DNA from: CAVDAL01 sp963606965
Lineage (GTDB): Bacteria; Actinomycetota; Coriobacteriia; Coriobacteriales; QAMH01
Reading direction: 5' to 3'
DNA length: 41,162 nt
Assembly (NCBI GenBank): GCA_963606965.1
Contig: CAVDAL010000022.1
Span: 1 to 41,162, forward strand
Made by a program: the position numbers and the translations under genes. Below are positions 1 to 9,263 of this stretch, in pieces (the stretch's first letter is position 1; each line of letters begins with the position of its first letter). The notes below the pieces were generated by a model. It searched no databases and was not told the origin of the DNA. It saw only the letters and a program-made list of their open reading frames with translations.

Positions 1-1
1 A

Positions 2-691
2 CAAGCTGAAGCAGAAGCTGCTGCAAAGACAGCAAAAGAAGCTCAAGCAACAGCTGAAGCTAATGAAGCTGCTGCAAAGCAAGCTCAAGCTAAGGCTGAA
101 GCTGAAACTAAGGCTGCAAACGAGGCTCGTGATGCTGCAATAGCTGCAAATAATGCAACACAAGCTAAAGCTTTAGCACGTTTGAGCGCTGGCAAACAAA
201 TGGTTGTAGGCAACTATATCTATACTGTTTTGTCTGGCTCACAAACTGTTAGCGTTAAATGCGCAAATCCATCTATTAAAAAGGTGGTAATTGCATCTAC
301 TGTTAAAGATACTGCTGGTAATGTTTACAAAGTAACAAGCATCGCAAAGAATGCATTTGCTAATTGCTCTAAACTTACAAAGGTATCTGGTGGTGCAAAT
401 ATCATTAGTGTTGAAGCTGCTGCATTTAGTTCATGTGCAAAGCTCAAAACTGTAACAATTTCTTCTGCAAACCTTACAACTATCGGTTCAAAAGCTTTCT
501 ACAAGACTACAAAGCTTACAAAAGTCACAATTAATAAGACTGCTAAGCTTGCTAAAGTCACAAAAGCATTTAAGAAAGCTGGTAAGAATGGCGGAAAGAA
601 ACTCACCATTAAGGTGAAATCTTCTAAGAAAGCAGCATACAAGAAGCTGATTTTGAAGAATGGCGGAAATAAAACTCTTAAAGTAAAGTAA
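2..691 (+). CDS. BspA-like LRR surface protein, C-terminal part (5' end outside window)
   Basis: The reading frame is open from the left edge, so the gene starts upstream. The TTG near position 182 is only an internal Leu codon. The first 60 or so codons are almost all Ala, Glu, Lys, Gln and Asn, which suggests a long helical or coiled-coil stalk. From about position 184 a domain of some 168 residues carries BspA-type LRR_5 repeats, with the signature I-x-x-x-AF-x-x-C-x-x-L seen for example around 340-380 and 485-520. It ends in a Lys-rich tail (VKSSKKAAYKKL). This domain is closely similar over its whole length to the C-terminus of the next gene. By family, such proteins are secreted surface proteins, often adhesins. 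No LPXTG motif is present, so attachment must be by another route. The function is inferred from family only; the N-terminus is needed to say more. Confidence 0.85.
   Translation, partial: QAEAEAAAKTAKEAQATAEANEAAAKQAQAKAEAETKAANEARDAAIAANNATQAKALARLSAGKQMVVGNYIYTVLSGSQTVSVKCANPSIKKVVIASTVKDTAGNVYKVTSIAKNAFANCSKLTKVSGGANIISVEAAAFSSCAKLKTVTISSANLTTIGSKAFYKTTKLTKVTINKTAKLAKVTKAFKKAGKNGGKKLTIKVKSSKKAAYKKLILKNGGNKTLKVK
182..691 (+). repeat. C-terminal LRR cap domain, copy 1 (paired with 8685-9263)
   Basis: The 168 or so residues encoded here and those encoded at 8685-9263 align end to end. Both open with an A-G start, share a strand ending V-Y-K-V-T-S, and finish with the pattern AFKKAGK-x-x-GKK-L-x-I-x-VKSSK-x-x-AYKKLIL-x-x-GGNK. 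The DNA of the last 130 nt is also recognisably similar. This suggests a shuffled or duplicated terminal domain used by several surface proteins of this organism. Confidence 0.75.
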
Positions 692-712
692 GTTTTTATT
701 TCTAAATAAATT

Positions 713-752
713 GGGGTGCTCCATTTCTGGAGCACCCCATGATTTGTTTTTT
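713..752 (+). terminator. Rho-independent terminator after the first LRR gene
   Basis: A perfect 10-bp stem (ggggtgctcc at 713-722, ggagcacccc at 729-738) with a 6-nt loop is followed by a T-rich stretch (tttgttttttg). It lies 22 nt past the stop codon at 691 and isolates the first LRR gene from the next operon. Confidence 0.9.
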
Positions 753-822
753 GTGTAATGTATTAAAATTGTTCATTAATAAAAATAATAGCAATTTCAA
801 TATATTCCACATTGGATTTTTT

Positions 823-839
823 AGGGAGGCATGTTTGTG
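823..839 (+). promoter_or_regulatory. Ribosome binding site that selects the GTG start at 837
   Basis: The Shine-Dalgarno sequence agggagg (823-829) is only 1 nt from the ATG at 831 but 7 nt from the in-frame GTG at 837. The spacing favours GTG 837 as the true start; the ATG two codons upstream is too close. Confidence 0.65.
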
Positions 840-3800
840 GAAAGACAAAAAAAGGTAATTATTCACTCAAAGCACTTTGTTGCCTTTTGTTCTTTTTTGC
901 TTCTTGCTTTAATTTGTTGCTTTTTAGCATTTATGCTGCTTAATAATAATGCAAAAGCTGATGGTGTTGTATTCAGCGCGCAGATTGAGCATGTAAGTTC
1001 GCAAGGCGTTGAAGATAGTATTCCTTGTTCATTTACTGTTAAAAGTTCAAACACTTGTGTTGTCGGCGCAGGCGCAAAGCGCACCTCTGGAACAAGAGCT
1101 GTTGCTACTTCAACAGATGGAACAATCACAATCCCGCAAAGTGTTTCATTAGATGGTATTTCATATACAGTTGTTGGCATCCAAGCATATGCATTCGGCG
1201 GTTCATCTTCAACATCTTGTTCAAAACTCGAAAAGATAATTTTACCTGATACTGTCACATCATTTGAAACATACTGCTTTGCTTTTTGTACAAGCTTAAC
1301 AAGTGTTTCTGCTCCAGCTTCTCTTGAAATAATTGCCGATCGCGCCTTTTATAGTTCCACATCTTTAGGCCCGCAAATCAGCTTTCCCTCCAGTCTTTTA
1401 AGCATTGGCGAATATTCGTTTTCAAAATGCAAGTCTTTAAAAACTGTAATATTTGAAGGTGATTGTCCTGATGTGGGCAACTATGCATTCAGTGGCGGCT
1501 CTGTAGCAATTGAAAAATTGGTATTTTTGGGCGCGTCAAGAAATATTTGCACAAGCGATTATTTCAATTCTGAAAGTGCGAGCTTGCCAACTGCTTATTA
1601 CACTGTTAAGTTTTATAACAATGAAGACGATGCAAAGAAGAAGTCAAATGTTATTGGCTCTGTGACAGTCAGCGACAAAACTGATTTTGGGCAAATCGAT
1701 TGCGACTTAAATGACCCTAAACTTGTATATTCTGGCGCTGCGCCTGAATGGCCTGAAGGCACAAATTTGTGGGCTTTTGAAGATACAAGCTCATATTCTG
1801 CAACAATTTCAAAATCTTTATATGCATATCCTATACAGTCGGATTATCGCGATTTATCAAAAGCAAGTTTGGAATATGAACTTATTGATGATGGAGTTAT
1901 GCAATATTTTGGTGTTGATGTAAATATTGGCGCAACTCTTTACAATTCAGTTGATTATGAACTTGACGTAAGCAATTTTGATGTGAAGTATTATCGCGAT
2001 GGTGTTGAAACTGATGACATTATAAGCTGCGGCAATGTTGAAATTGTTGTAAAGGCGAAAAGCGGCAGCAGGTATTATGGGGAATTGCATGATACATTTT
2101 CAATTGTTTTACAAGAGGGGACATCATTTGCGTCCCCAGTTGATGTTGAAGGCAAGTCTGTCGATTGCTGGTTTAGTCTTAATAAACTCGATACAGATGA
2201 CGATGGGCAAAAAATTGGTGAAGTTAGCTTGACTAATGGTTCGACTGTGCTTTATACAGAGCCAAATGAAAAGGGACAAACTGAACTTAAATATACAAAG
2301 GCTGTTCCGCAATCAACATCTGGCGCATTGAAAATCCCTGAAAGCATTTCAGCATGTGGATATAATTTGAAAGTTGTTGGAATTGATGCTGGAGCTTTGG
2401 GCATAAGCAGCACAGAATTGAAAATCGTTCCATGTTCTTTAATCACTGAACTTGAAATTCCTGCTGGAGTCACACGAATAGATACTGCAGCTTTTGGTTA
2501 CATGACTTCTTTAAAGAAAATTTCATTTAAAGGTAATGCCTCGAAAATTGAATGGGGCGATATAATCTTCAAAAATGATACAAATATTGAAGAAGCAATT
2601 TGGTATGGCAAAAAAGCTGATAACCCATATCTATTTTCAAAGGCCGAGACAATAAATACTTCTATTCCAAAAAATTATTATCAAGTCACATTCTATAAAG
2701 ATGAAGATTCCGTGGGGACAGCAGAAGGAAAGCTTGGCAGTGCAGTCTTAAGTGAAGATGTTTATCTGGCTTTAATTGACAGTGCTAAGGATAAAGCAAG
2801 CGGTTTATATGAAGGCGAAATCCCAGCTTATCCAGACACTCTTATCGATGACGGAACTTGGTATGCTCCAGTTTGGTATTTCCCTGAAGTAAGTGACGAC
2901 AATTCAAAAGCTTTATCTTCCACTTTAAGCGATTCTGTTTATGCATATGCAGCACAAACAAATGATGCATATACCTTGGATGATGCATTTATTTTTGGAA
3001 TTGAAGAAGGTCAGGAATTTTCTTACACAGAAGAGCCAGTTGTAAGTGCTAATGACATTGCTGTTTCACCTGCTTGCGGTAGGGTTTTGGAAAAAGATAA
3101 AGATTATACAATTAAATTCCAACGCAAGGATGCAGTGAGTTCAGAATGGGTAGACACTGACGATGTAACAAACGCTGGTAAAATGCGGCTTGTTGTTGAA
3201 GGTGCTGGAAAGTATAAAGATTCCCGTACTGTGAATTTTGAGATTTCTGCACCTATTATAAATGCTAATCAAACATTCGGCGCAGATGTGACAGTTAAAT
3301 ATGATTCGGGGAAAACTAGCACTGTTAAGTGTGGCTTTTTAACAAGAACTGCAAGCGTGAATGGTTCTGCTAGAGCTTGGATTTATCCTATATTTTCTTA
3401 TGGTGCATTGGCTGACAGGTTAAGCAGCAATGCAACATTAATCATCCCAGACAGAATTATATATCAAGGTATAACATTCCAAATTACTGGCATCTCTAAA
3501 AATTCATTTAATAATATGTTTTTAGGAAAAGAAATTGTCTTTCCTGAAACAATTATGACTGCAGAAAGCGGTGCCTTTAGCTATGTTAGCAGCATAAAAA
3601 AGGTGAGCTTGCATGGGTTTCAAAGTGCTGCTTCAGGAACATTTACACAGTGCACAGGAATTGAAACACTTGAGCTATGTGACGATGTAACAGTTTTGCC
3701 TAGTGGCTTTATGACTGGCGCAACAAATATTAAAACATTCACATATTCAGATAATTACATAGGAAAAAATGCTGCTTTTTCTGGTTGTAAATTTGAAACC

Positions 3801-6800
3801 CTTCACATCACAAAGCACATGAGTGAAGTAATGACTGCTGAAACATTTTCAGGAGTAAGTGCAGATACTGTAATTTTTGATGAAGGTGTTACAGATATTC
3901 CGCAAGATGCATTACGTAATTTGACAAGCTGTTCGAAGGTAAGCCTGCCTTCCACATTAAAGACAATTGGCGCTTATTCTTTATCTGGTTTAAGTGCTGT
4001 AACAAGCATTGAAATTCCTGATGGCGTTGAAAGCATTGCTGAAAATGCATTTAGAGCATGTCCCAAGCTTGAAACTGTAAAGTTTTTAGGGGACGCTCCA
4101 ACATGTGATGTAACTTCTTTTATGCAATGTACAAAAATTAATTCTGTACTTTTCTGCAAAGATGTGTCTAGTAATTATTTAAGCGTCTTTACATCTAATG
4201 ATGTAGTTTTTTATTGCAATATAGATTTTTATGCTAGTAAGGCAGATTTGGAAAGTGGTAATAAGCTTTCAAATGCTTTTATAAAGTTGGGCACAAAGTT
4301 AAGTGCAATTCAAAAAGGGACTGTTGCTTCAACATCAATTTATGAAGGTGAAATTCCAGCATTGCCAGATGGAACAAATTTATGGGAATTCAAAGGCAAT
4401 CCTTGTTTGAAGGAACAATTGAAAACTTCAACATATGCATTTGCAAAGCAAGTTGATTTGAAGAGCTTGGAAAATGCTTTTGTAATTTCAGAAGATGGAT
4501 ATAAATATATTGATGATAAAACAGCAATAGATGATCCTTTTGATTCTGGCAGTGCGAATGTTTATGATGCGCTTGGCGACAAGCTTACAAAGGGAACGCA
4601 TTATAGCATTACATATCAACGCAGAGATGCTAACAAGCAGTGGCAAGACACAACAGATTTGGCATCTATTGGCAGAGTGCGAATTGTTGCAAAAGCAATA
4701 GATGATGGTGGTTATACAGATTCATGCACTGGTTCATTCGTAATCACATCATATTTGGTTGGCGAGACATTTGTATGCAACGATGTGAATGGTCATGCAA
4801 TTACATATAAAGTTTTGACTTTAAGCGATGATGTCGATGCAGGTAGTGTTGCTGTTGGTCGTGGGCAAAGATCTTATCAGGCTGTTGATAATGAGGAATC
4901 TGGCTGCATTGTTATTCCAAAACTTGCGACAGATTCAAATGGATTTAAGTACAAGCCTGTAACTGTGAGCAATTATGCATTTTATAGATGCATGGATATT
5001 ACACAAGTGCAGCTGCCAGCAAGTATAACAACAATAGGCAAGATGGCATTTGCATATGTTTCCAATAAAACAGATACAAAAGTCAGCAACTTGAACACTC
5101 TTGTTTTTGGAAATGACATGAGTAAGACAGATATTGCGGCCGATGCATTTAATGGCTGCGACGATATCCAAACTGTTGTTTATAAGTCGAAGAAGGGTAG
5201 TTTTAATGCTTTTGGAAACAGCACAGATATTCAGTATTATTACACTGTTTCTTATTATTCAAGCAAAGCTGATTTTTTGAATGGAGCAAGCCCTGAAGCT
5301 GTGGTCACATCGAAGGCTGGGTCTTATCCTTATTCACTTTCAGCGAGTGATTATTATGAAGGCAGCGATAAAGCTCCTGAATTGAATAAGAATCAGGAGT
5401 GGTTTTATGAGCCTGGCGCGCTTGGGCAATATGATGAACTTATAGATTCACTTTATGCTTATGCATATACAACAGATGAAAGCATTGTAATTGCAGATGT
5501 TGAAGTGAAGACTCTTTTGCAAACGAAGAATGTGGAATGCCAGTTCAAGCGCAAGCAAAATGAGCAAGGCGAATATACGAACAAAGTTGTTGTTGGGCAG
5601 TGTGCAGATGGAAACGCAGCAATTGATTTAAATATAGAAGGAACAATTGTAATTCCTTCAAAAATTAAAGATTCTGATGGCAAAGAATATGATGTTGAAG
5701 GCATTGGTTCATATGCATTTGGCGCAAGCACATCTTCGCAAGCTTGTACCAAGTTGGAAGGTGTTGAAATTCCTTCAACAATAACTAGCATTGATCAAGC
5801 AGCATTTGCAAATTGCACTAGTTTGAAGAATGTAAAGTTTGCGCAAGATAGCACTTTGCAATCAATAGGTTCAAGCGCATTTTTGAATTGTACATCGCTT
5901 CAAAATATTGACTTGCCAAAGTCTTTGCAAACAATTGCAGCTAGTGCATTTAGCGCTTCTTCTTTGGAATCTGTTTATATCCCAGCAAGTGTTTTATCTA
6001 TTGGCAAGCGCGCATTTAATTCTTGTTCAAGCTTGAAATATGTTGTCTTTGGCGCTGCAATGGAGCTAAAACTTGATGCACAAGCAAACCCTGTTGCTTT
6101 GAGCAGCGATGATGTTGAAAAGCAAGCAGGTGCAAGTTCGAACATGAGCGCTTTGAAGCTTGTTGATGATTACGTTTTTGCTGAATGCGCATCTTTGGTA
6201 AAGATTGTTTTCAATGCTGACATGAGCAAGACAACAATTTCAGAATGTGCATTTGAAAATAGTAAAAATATCGAATCTGTTCTTTTTGGGGATAAGTCTT
6301 GCGATGTTCCTTTGCCTGGAAGTGGCGCTGACGGGCAAGCAAAAGAAGCAAAAATTTATTACACAATGTCATATTTCCATAGAGCGCAAGATTTGAGCTC
6401 TTTGAAGCGAATGGGTTATGTTTGTGTACTGGCAAACACTTCATTTGCAGCGCGCGATGCTTCCACAACTTTGTTTGGCACAGAGCCACAGATTGAGCAA
6501 CATTATGAATGGGTCTATGCATGCGATACAGAAAAAGCTTTAGAAGATTCTTCATATGCATATGGCGCTAAAATTGTCTTTAAAATCGACTTGTCACAAA
6601 TTGATGACGCTTTTGATATTGAAGCAAGTGTGAATGGTGAAGCTGCGAAAATTGAAGATGATACATTTGGTGCAACATATGAAGATGCTGTTGTTATAAA
6701 TGTTACTTCTTCACACAATGTGCAGCCTGGTGTAATGCATATTATGGAAGCGGAATCCGGCGCAGAATTTGCAAATTTTGATAATTCGTCAGTAAGCTTT

Positions 6801-9263
6801 ACCATGGGCGACAAAGCTTTGAAAGTTTCAGTTGAGCCAACTTTAAGTTTGAATGTGAATAAAGAAAATGCAAAGGGTATCGAAGTTTCATCTAAAGATT
6901 TCTCTTATTCAGATTTGGTTGGGCTATGCACAACTGCAGATGAAGCAATTGCATATAGTTTGTGGGACAAGATGCAAAATGCGTGTGTTTTAAATGTGAA
7001 ATCATATGTGAGCTTGAGTGATTTGTTTAAGGCAGCAGGAGTTTCTTTTGAAGAAGGGGATTCTTTAGTATTTTATAGTGGCAGCAAAATGCTTGAAACA
7101 ATCTCTTATAAAGAATTGTATTCTGAACAAAGAAATTATTATCCAGATTTCAGAGATGGCAGCACTGAAAATGCTCAAGAACGCGAGCCAATTTTTGCTT
7201 TAACTTCAAATGAACAAATTTATGATTCAAGTGAAAGTTCTGCAAGTTCTATTAGCTTGGCATATGCATGCAGATTTATTTATGGTCAAACAAAGGACGA
7301 CGTTTTAGATATAAATAATACATATTCAATATGCTCAAAAGAAATAACAAATATTACCATTTTGGCTGGTCCTGAAAATATCAAAGATTTCACAGTAAGT
7401 GGCATTGAAGATACTTATGAATATAGTGGTGAAGCAATAGCTCCTGATTTTGAGCTTATTGCAAGCGACGGTTCAACTTTGCAAGATGGTGTTGATTATG
7501 AATTTAAATTCAGCAATAACACTGACCCTGGCTTTGCTATTTTAGAGATTGAAGGAATTGGAGCTTTTAAGGGGAGCATTAAGCGAACATTTAAGATAAT
7601 TGACGCACGAGAATATACAGGCGCAAGCTCTGCTGAAGCAGCTGCAGAAGTTGCGCTTGATTCGTTTGACTCTGGGTGCAGCGGCGCAGTAATTGCAAAT
7701 GCTTACAATTTGACGCAGCTAAATTCTGCGCCTTCGCTTTGCGGTCTTTTGAACTATCCACTTTTGCTTACAGATAGCAATAAATTGTCACAAGCAACGC
7801 AAGATGCTTTGAAATATTTATCTTCCAATTGTTCAGAATTCCAAGTTATTATTTTGGGCAATAGCAGCGATGTATCTGCAAGCGTTGAAAGTGCAATTAA
7901 GTCCTCTATAGAAAGCGCTGCGCAAAGTGGTGCAAGCGTTGATGTTAGCCGCCTTGGTGGCAAGGATGCTTATGAAACTGCATATTTGACATATCTTTAT
8001 GGCTCTATGATGCAAAATGGCTGGTCAAGCACTGTGCTTGTTACATCTGGTGAAGGTTATTCAAGTGCAGCTTGCGCATCTGCTTTTGCTGCAGCAAATA
8101 ATATTCCAGTACTGTGCGCTAAAGGTTCTTCGCTTGATGACTTAACACTTGAAGCAGTCAATGACACTGCTTTCAAAAATGCAATTGTTGTTGGTGGGGA
8201 AGATGAAATTTCTTCATCTATATATGAACAATTAGTTGCGCGTTTTGGGACAGACAATGTCACGCGCATTGCAGGTTCAAGCACTGCTGAAACTTCTTAT
8301 AAATTAAATGAGTATGCGTTGAATGCTGATATGCTAAATTCGCAACAAGTAGCTGTTGCTTTGGATGGGAAGTTCCCAGATGCTTTTGTTGCAGCAGCAA
8401 GTTCTGCAAAATCAGGCGGCATGTTAATTGTTGTTGACAGCGACTGTACACAAGCTTGTGAGCTTTTGAAGACAAATGCATCTGATGTATGCTTGTTGAA
8501 TATGTACGGCAATATTTTGATGTTGACGCAAGACATGCGTGAAAGCTTATGCGAAGCTATTGGGTGGGACAAATCAATCCTGCCAGAACCTGCGCAAGTT
8601 GCAAGTGCTCCTGAAAAGGGAGACCCGAATAAGAAAAAGGAAAATGACAATTCAAGCAACAATAACACAGCTGCAAGAGCAAAGGCTGGAACAGTCTTTA
8701 CTATTGGCAAATTGAATTTCACTGTTCAAAGCAATAAAAAAGAAGTTGCAATTTCTGCTAAGAACAAGAAAGTTAAAAAAGTCATCATTCCTTCAACAAT
8801 AAAAGATGGCAATGGCTTTGTTTATAAAGTTACAAGTGTTGCAAAGGGCGGTTTTGCTTCTTGCAATAAATTGAAGCAAATTACAGGCGGCAGCAATATT
8901 AAAAAGATTGGTGCAGGTGCATTCAAGAATTGCTCAAGCTTGAAATTTGTTGCATCTTCATCAAAGAAGCTTGAAGCTATTGGCTCCAAAGCATTTTATA
9001 ATTGCAAAAAACTTATTGGTGCAAACTTTTCGAAGTCAACCAAGTTAAAGTCAATTGGGAAGAATGCTTTCTATAATACAAAGAATTTGGCTAGCATTAA
9101 AATTTCAAAGACTAAAGTTTTAAAGACTGTTAAAAATGCCTTTAAGAAAGCAGGGAAGGCTAGCGGTAAAAAATTGATTATTGATGTTAAATCTTCCAAA
9201 GCAAAAGCATATAAGAAGCTAATTTTGCGAAAAGGCGGCAACAAGAAAGTGGGTGTCAAATGA
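837..9263 (+). CDS. Giant secreted BspA-type LRR protein with CWB2 wall-binding region
   Basis: The protein is 2,808 residues from GTG 837 (2,810 from ATG 831; numbers here use the latter). A signal peptide with a long hydrophobic core ends at AKA-D (about 41-44). Five LRR_5 blocks (about 95-250, 440-600, 815-1120, 1305-1465, 1550-1835) are each followed by a recurring module of 70-90 residues (256-333, 616-706, 1127-1204, 1469-1544, 1843-1911). Bacterial Ig-like segments with the D-Y-x-h-x-F/Y pattern lie between some of them. Residues 2261-2580 look like a CWB2 (PF04122) region, with RLGGKDAYETA at 2374 and VVGGEDEIS at 2453, a family that binds wall polymers non-covalently. A basic LRR cap (2619-2810) ends the protein. 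It overlaps the next gene by ATGA, so translation is probably coupled. An adhesin or scaffold role is inferred; no catalytic domain is seen. Confidence 0.9.
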   Translation: MERQKKVIIHSKHFVAFCSFLLLALICCFLAFMLLNNNAKADGVVFSAQIEHVSSQGVEDSIPCSFTVKSSNTCVVGAGAKRTSGTRAVATSTDGTITIPQSVSLDGISYTVVGIQAYAFGGSSSTSCSKLEKIILPDTVTSFETYCFAFCTSLTSVSAPASLEIIADRAFYSSTSLGPQISFPSSLLSIGEYSFSKCKSLKTVIFEGDCPDVGNYAFSGGSVAIEKLVFLGASRNICTSDYFNSESASLPTAYYTVKFYNNEDDAKKKSNVIGSVTVSDKTDFGQIDCDLNDPKLVYSGAAPEWPEGTNLWAFEDTSSYSATISKSLYAYPIQSDYRDLSKASLEYELIDDGVMQYFGVDVNIGATLYNSVDYELDVSNFDVKYYRDGVETDDIISCGNVEIVVKAKSGSRYYGELHDTFSIVLQEGTSFASPVDVEGKSVDCWFSLNKLDTDDDGQKIGEVSLTNGSTVLYTEPNEKGQTELKYTKAVPQSTSGALKIPESISACGYNLKVVGIDAGALGISSTELKIVPCSLITELEIPAGVTRIDTAAFGYMTSLKKISFKGNASKIEWGDIIFKNDTNIEEAIWYGKKADNPYLFSKAETINTSIPKNYYQVTFYKDEDSVGTAEGKLGSAVLSEDVYLALIDSAKDKASGLYEGEIPAYPDTLIDDGTWYAPVWYFPEVSDDNSKALSSTLSDSVYAYAAQTNDAYTLDDAFIFGIEEGQEFSYTEEPVVSANDIAVSPACGRVLEKDKDYTIKFQRKDAVSSEWVDTDDVTNAGKMRLVVEGAGKYKDSRTVNFEISAPIINANQTFGADVTVKYDSGKTSTVKCGFLTRTASVNGSARAWIYPIFSYGALADRLSSNATLIIPDRIIYQGITFQITGISKNSFNNMFLGKEIVFPETIMTAESGAFSYVSSIKKVSLHGFQSAASGTFTQCTGIETLELCDDVTVLPSGFMTGATNIKTFTYSDNYIGKNAAFSGCKFETLHITKHMSEVMTAETFSGVSADTVIFDEGVTDIPQDALRNLTSCSKVSLPSTLKTIGAYSLSGLSAVTSIEIPDGVESIAENAFRACPKLETVKFLGDAPTCDVTSFMQCTKINSVLFCKDVSSNYLSVFTSNDVVFYCNIDFYASKADLESGNKLSNAFIKLGTKLSAIQKGTVASTSIYEGEIPALPDGTNLWEFKGNPCLKEQLKTSTYAFAKQVDLKSLENAFVISEDGYKYIDDKTAIDDPFDSGSANVYDALGDKLTKGTHYSITYQRRDANKQWQDTTDLASIGRVRIVAKAIDDGGYTDSCTGSFVITSYLVGETFVCNDVNGHAITYKVLTLSDDVDAGSVAVGRGQRSYQAVDNEESGCIVIPKLATDSNGFKYKPVTVSNYAFYRCMDITQVQLPASITTIGKMAFAYVSNKTDTKVSNLNTLVFGNDMSKTDIAADAFNGCDDIQTVVYKSKKGSFNAFGNSTDIQYYYTVSYYSSKADFLNGASPEAVVTSKAGSYPYSLSASDYYEGSDKAPELNKNQEWFYEPGALGQYDELIDSLYAYAYTTDESIVIADVEVKTLLQTKNVECQFKRKQNEQGEYTNKVVVGQCADGNAAIDLNIEGTIVIPSKIKDSDGKEYDVEGIGSYAFGASTSSQACTKLEGVEIPSTITSIDQAAFANCTSLKNVKFAQDSTLQSIGSSAFLNCTSLQNIDLPKSLQTIAASAFSASSLESVYIPASVLSIGKRAFNSCSSLKYVVFGAAMELKLDAQANPVALSSDDVEKQAGASSNMSALKLVDDYVFAECASLVKIVFNADMSKTTISECAFENSKNIESVLFGDKSCDVPLPGSGADGQAKEAKIYYTMSYFHRAQDLSSLKRMGYVCVLANTSFAARDASTTLFGTEPQIEQHYEWVYACDTEKALEDSSYAYGAKIVFKIDLSQIDDAFDIEASVNGEAAKIEDDTFGATYEDAVVINVTSSHNVQPGVMHIMEAESGAEFANFDNSSVSFTMGDKALKVSVEPTLSLNVNKENAKGIEVSSKDFSYSDLVGLCTTADEAIAYSLWDKMQNACVLNVKSYVSLSDLFKAAGVSFEEGDSLVFYSGSKMLETISYKELYSEQRNYYPDFRDGSTENAQEREPIFALTSNEQIYDSSESSASSISLAYACRFIYGQTKDDVLDINNTYSICSKEITNITILAGPENIKDFTVSGIEDTYEYSGEAIAPDFELIASDGSTLQDGVDYEFKFSNNTDPGFAILEIEGIGAFKGSIKRTFKIIDAREYTGASSAEAAAEVALDSFDSGCSGAVIANAYNLTQLNSAPSLCGLLNYPLLLTDSNKLSQATQDALKYLSSNCSEFQVIILGNSSDVSASVESAIKSSIESAAQSGASVDVSRLGGKDAYETAYLTYLYGSMMQNGWSSTVLVTSGEGYSSAACASAFAAANNIPVLCAKGSSLDDLTLEAVNDTAFKNAIVVGGEDEISSSIYEQLVARFGTDNVTRIAGSSTAETSYKLNEYALNADMLNSQQVAVALDGKFPDAFVAAASSAKSGGMLIVVDSDCTQACELLKTNASDVCLLNMYGNILMLTQDMRESLCEAIGWDKSILPEPAQVASAPEKGDPNKKKENDNSSNNNTAARAKAGTVFTIGKLNFTVQSNKKEVAISAKNKKVKKVIIPSTIKDGNGFVYKVTSVAKGGFASCNKLKQITGGSNIKKIGAGAFKNCSSLKFVASSSKKLEAIGSKAFYNCKKLIGANFSKSTKLKSIGKNAFYNTKNLASIKISKTKVLKTVKNAFKKAGKASGKKLIIDVKSSKAKAYKKLILRKGGNKKVGVK
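1596..6563 (+). repeat. Five protein-level repeats of an unnamed Y-Y-x-V-x-F-Y ... S-x-YAY module
   Basis: Copies start at nt 1596, 2676, 4209, 5235 and 6357 and end at 1829, 2948, 4442, 5462 and 6563. Each opens with an aromatic strand (YYTVKFY, YYQVTFY, FYCNIDFY, YYYTVSYY, YYTMSYF). Most then have a P-x-x-x-x-x-x-W or E-W segment, and each ends with S-x-YAY or S-x-YAF. The layout recalls listerial B-repeats (InlB B-repeat / Flg_new, a beta-grasp fold ending in L-Y-A-x-W), but the similarity is weak and the assignment is inference. Confidence 0.6.
8685..9263 (+). repeat. C-terminal LRR cap domain, copy 2 (paired with 182-691)
   Basis: This is the second copy of the terminal LRR domain described at 182-691. 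It lies after the CWB2 region and a charged Asn/Lys linker. It has one more LRR unit than copy 1 and the same Lys-rich tail (VKSSKAKAYKKL). Confidence 0.75.

Noticed and set aside
182..184. TTG as start of a 169-residue protein
   Set aside because: The frame is open through the left edge with a coherent Ala/Glu/Lys-rich sequence, so TTG is an internal Leu codon.
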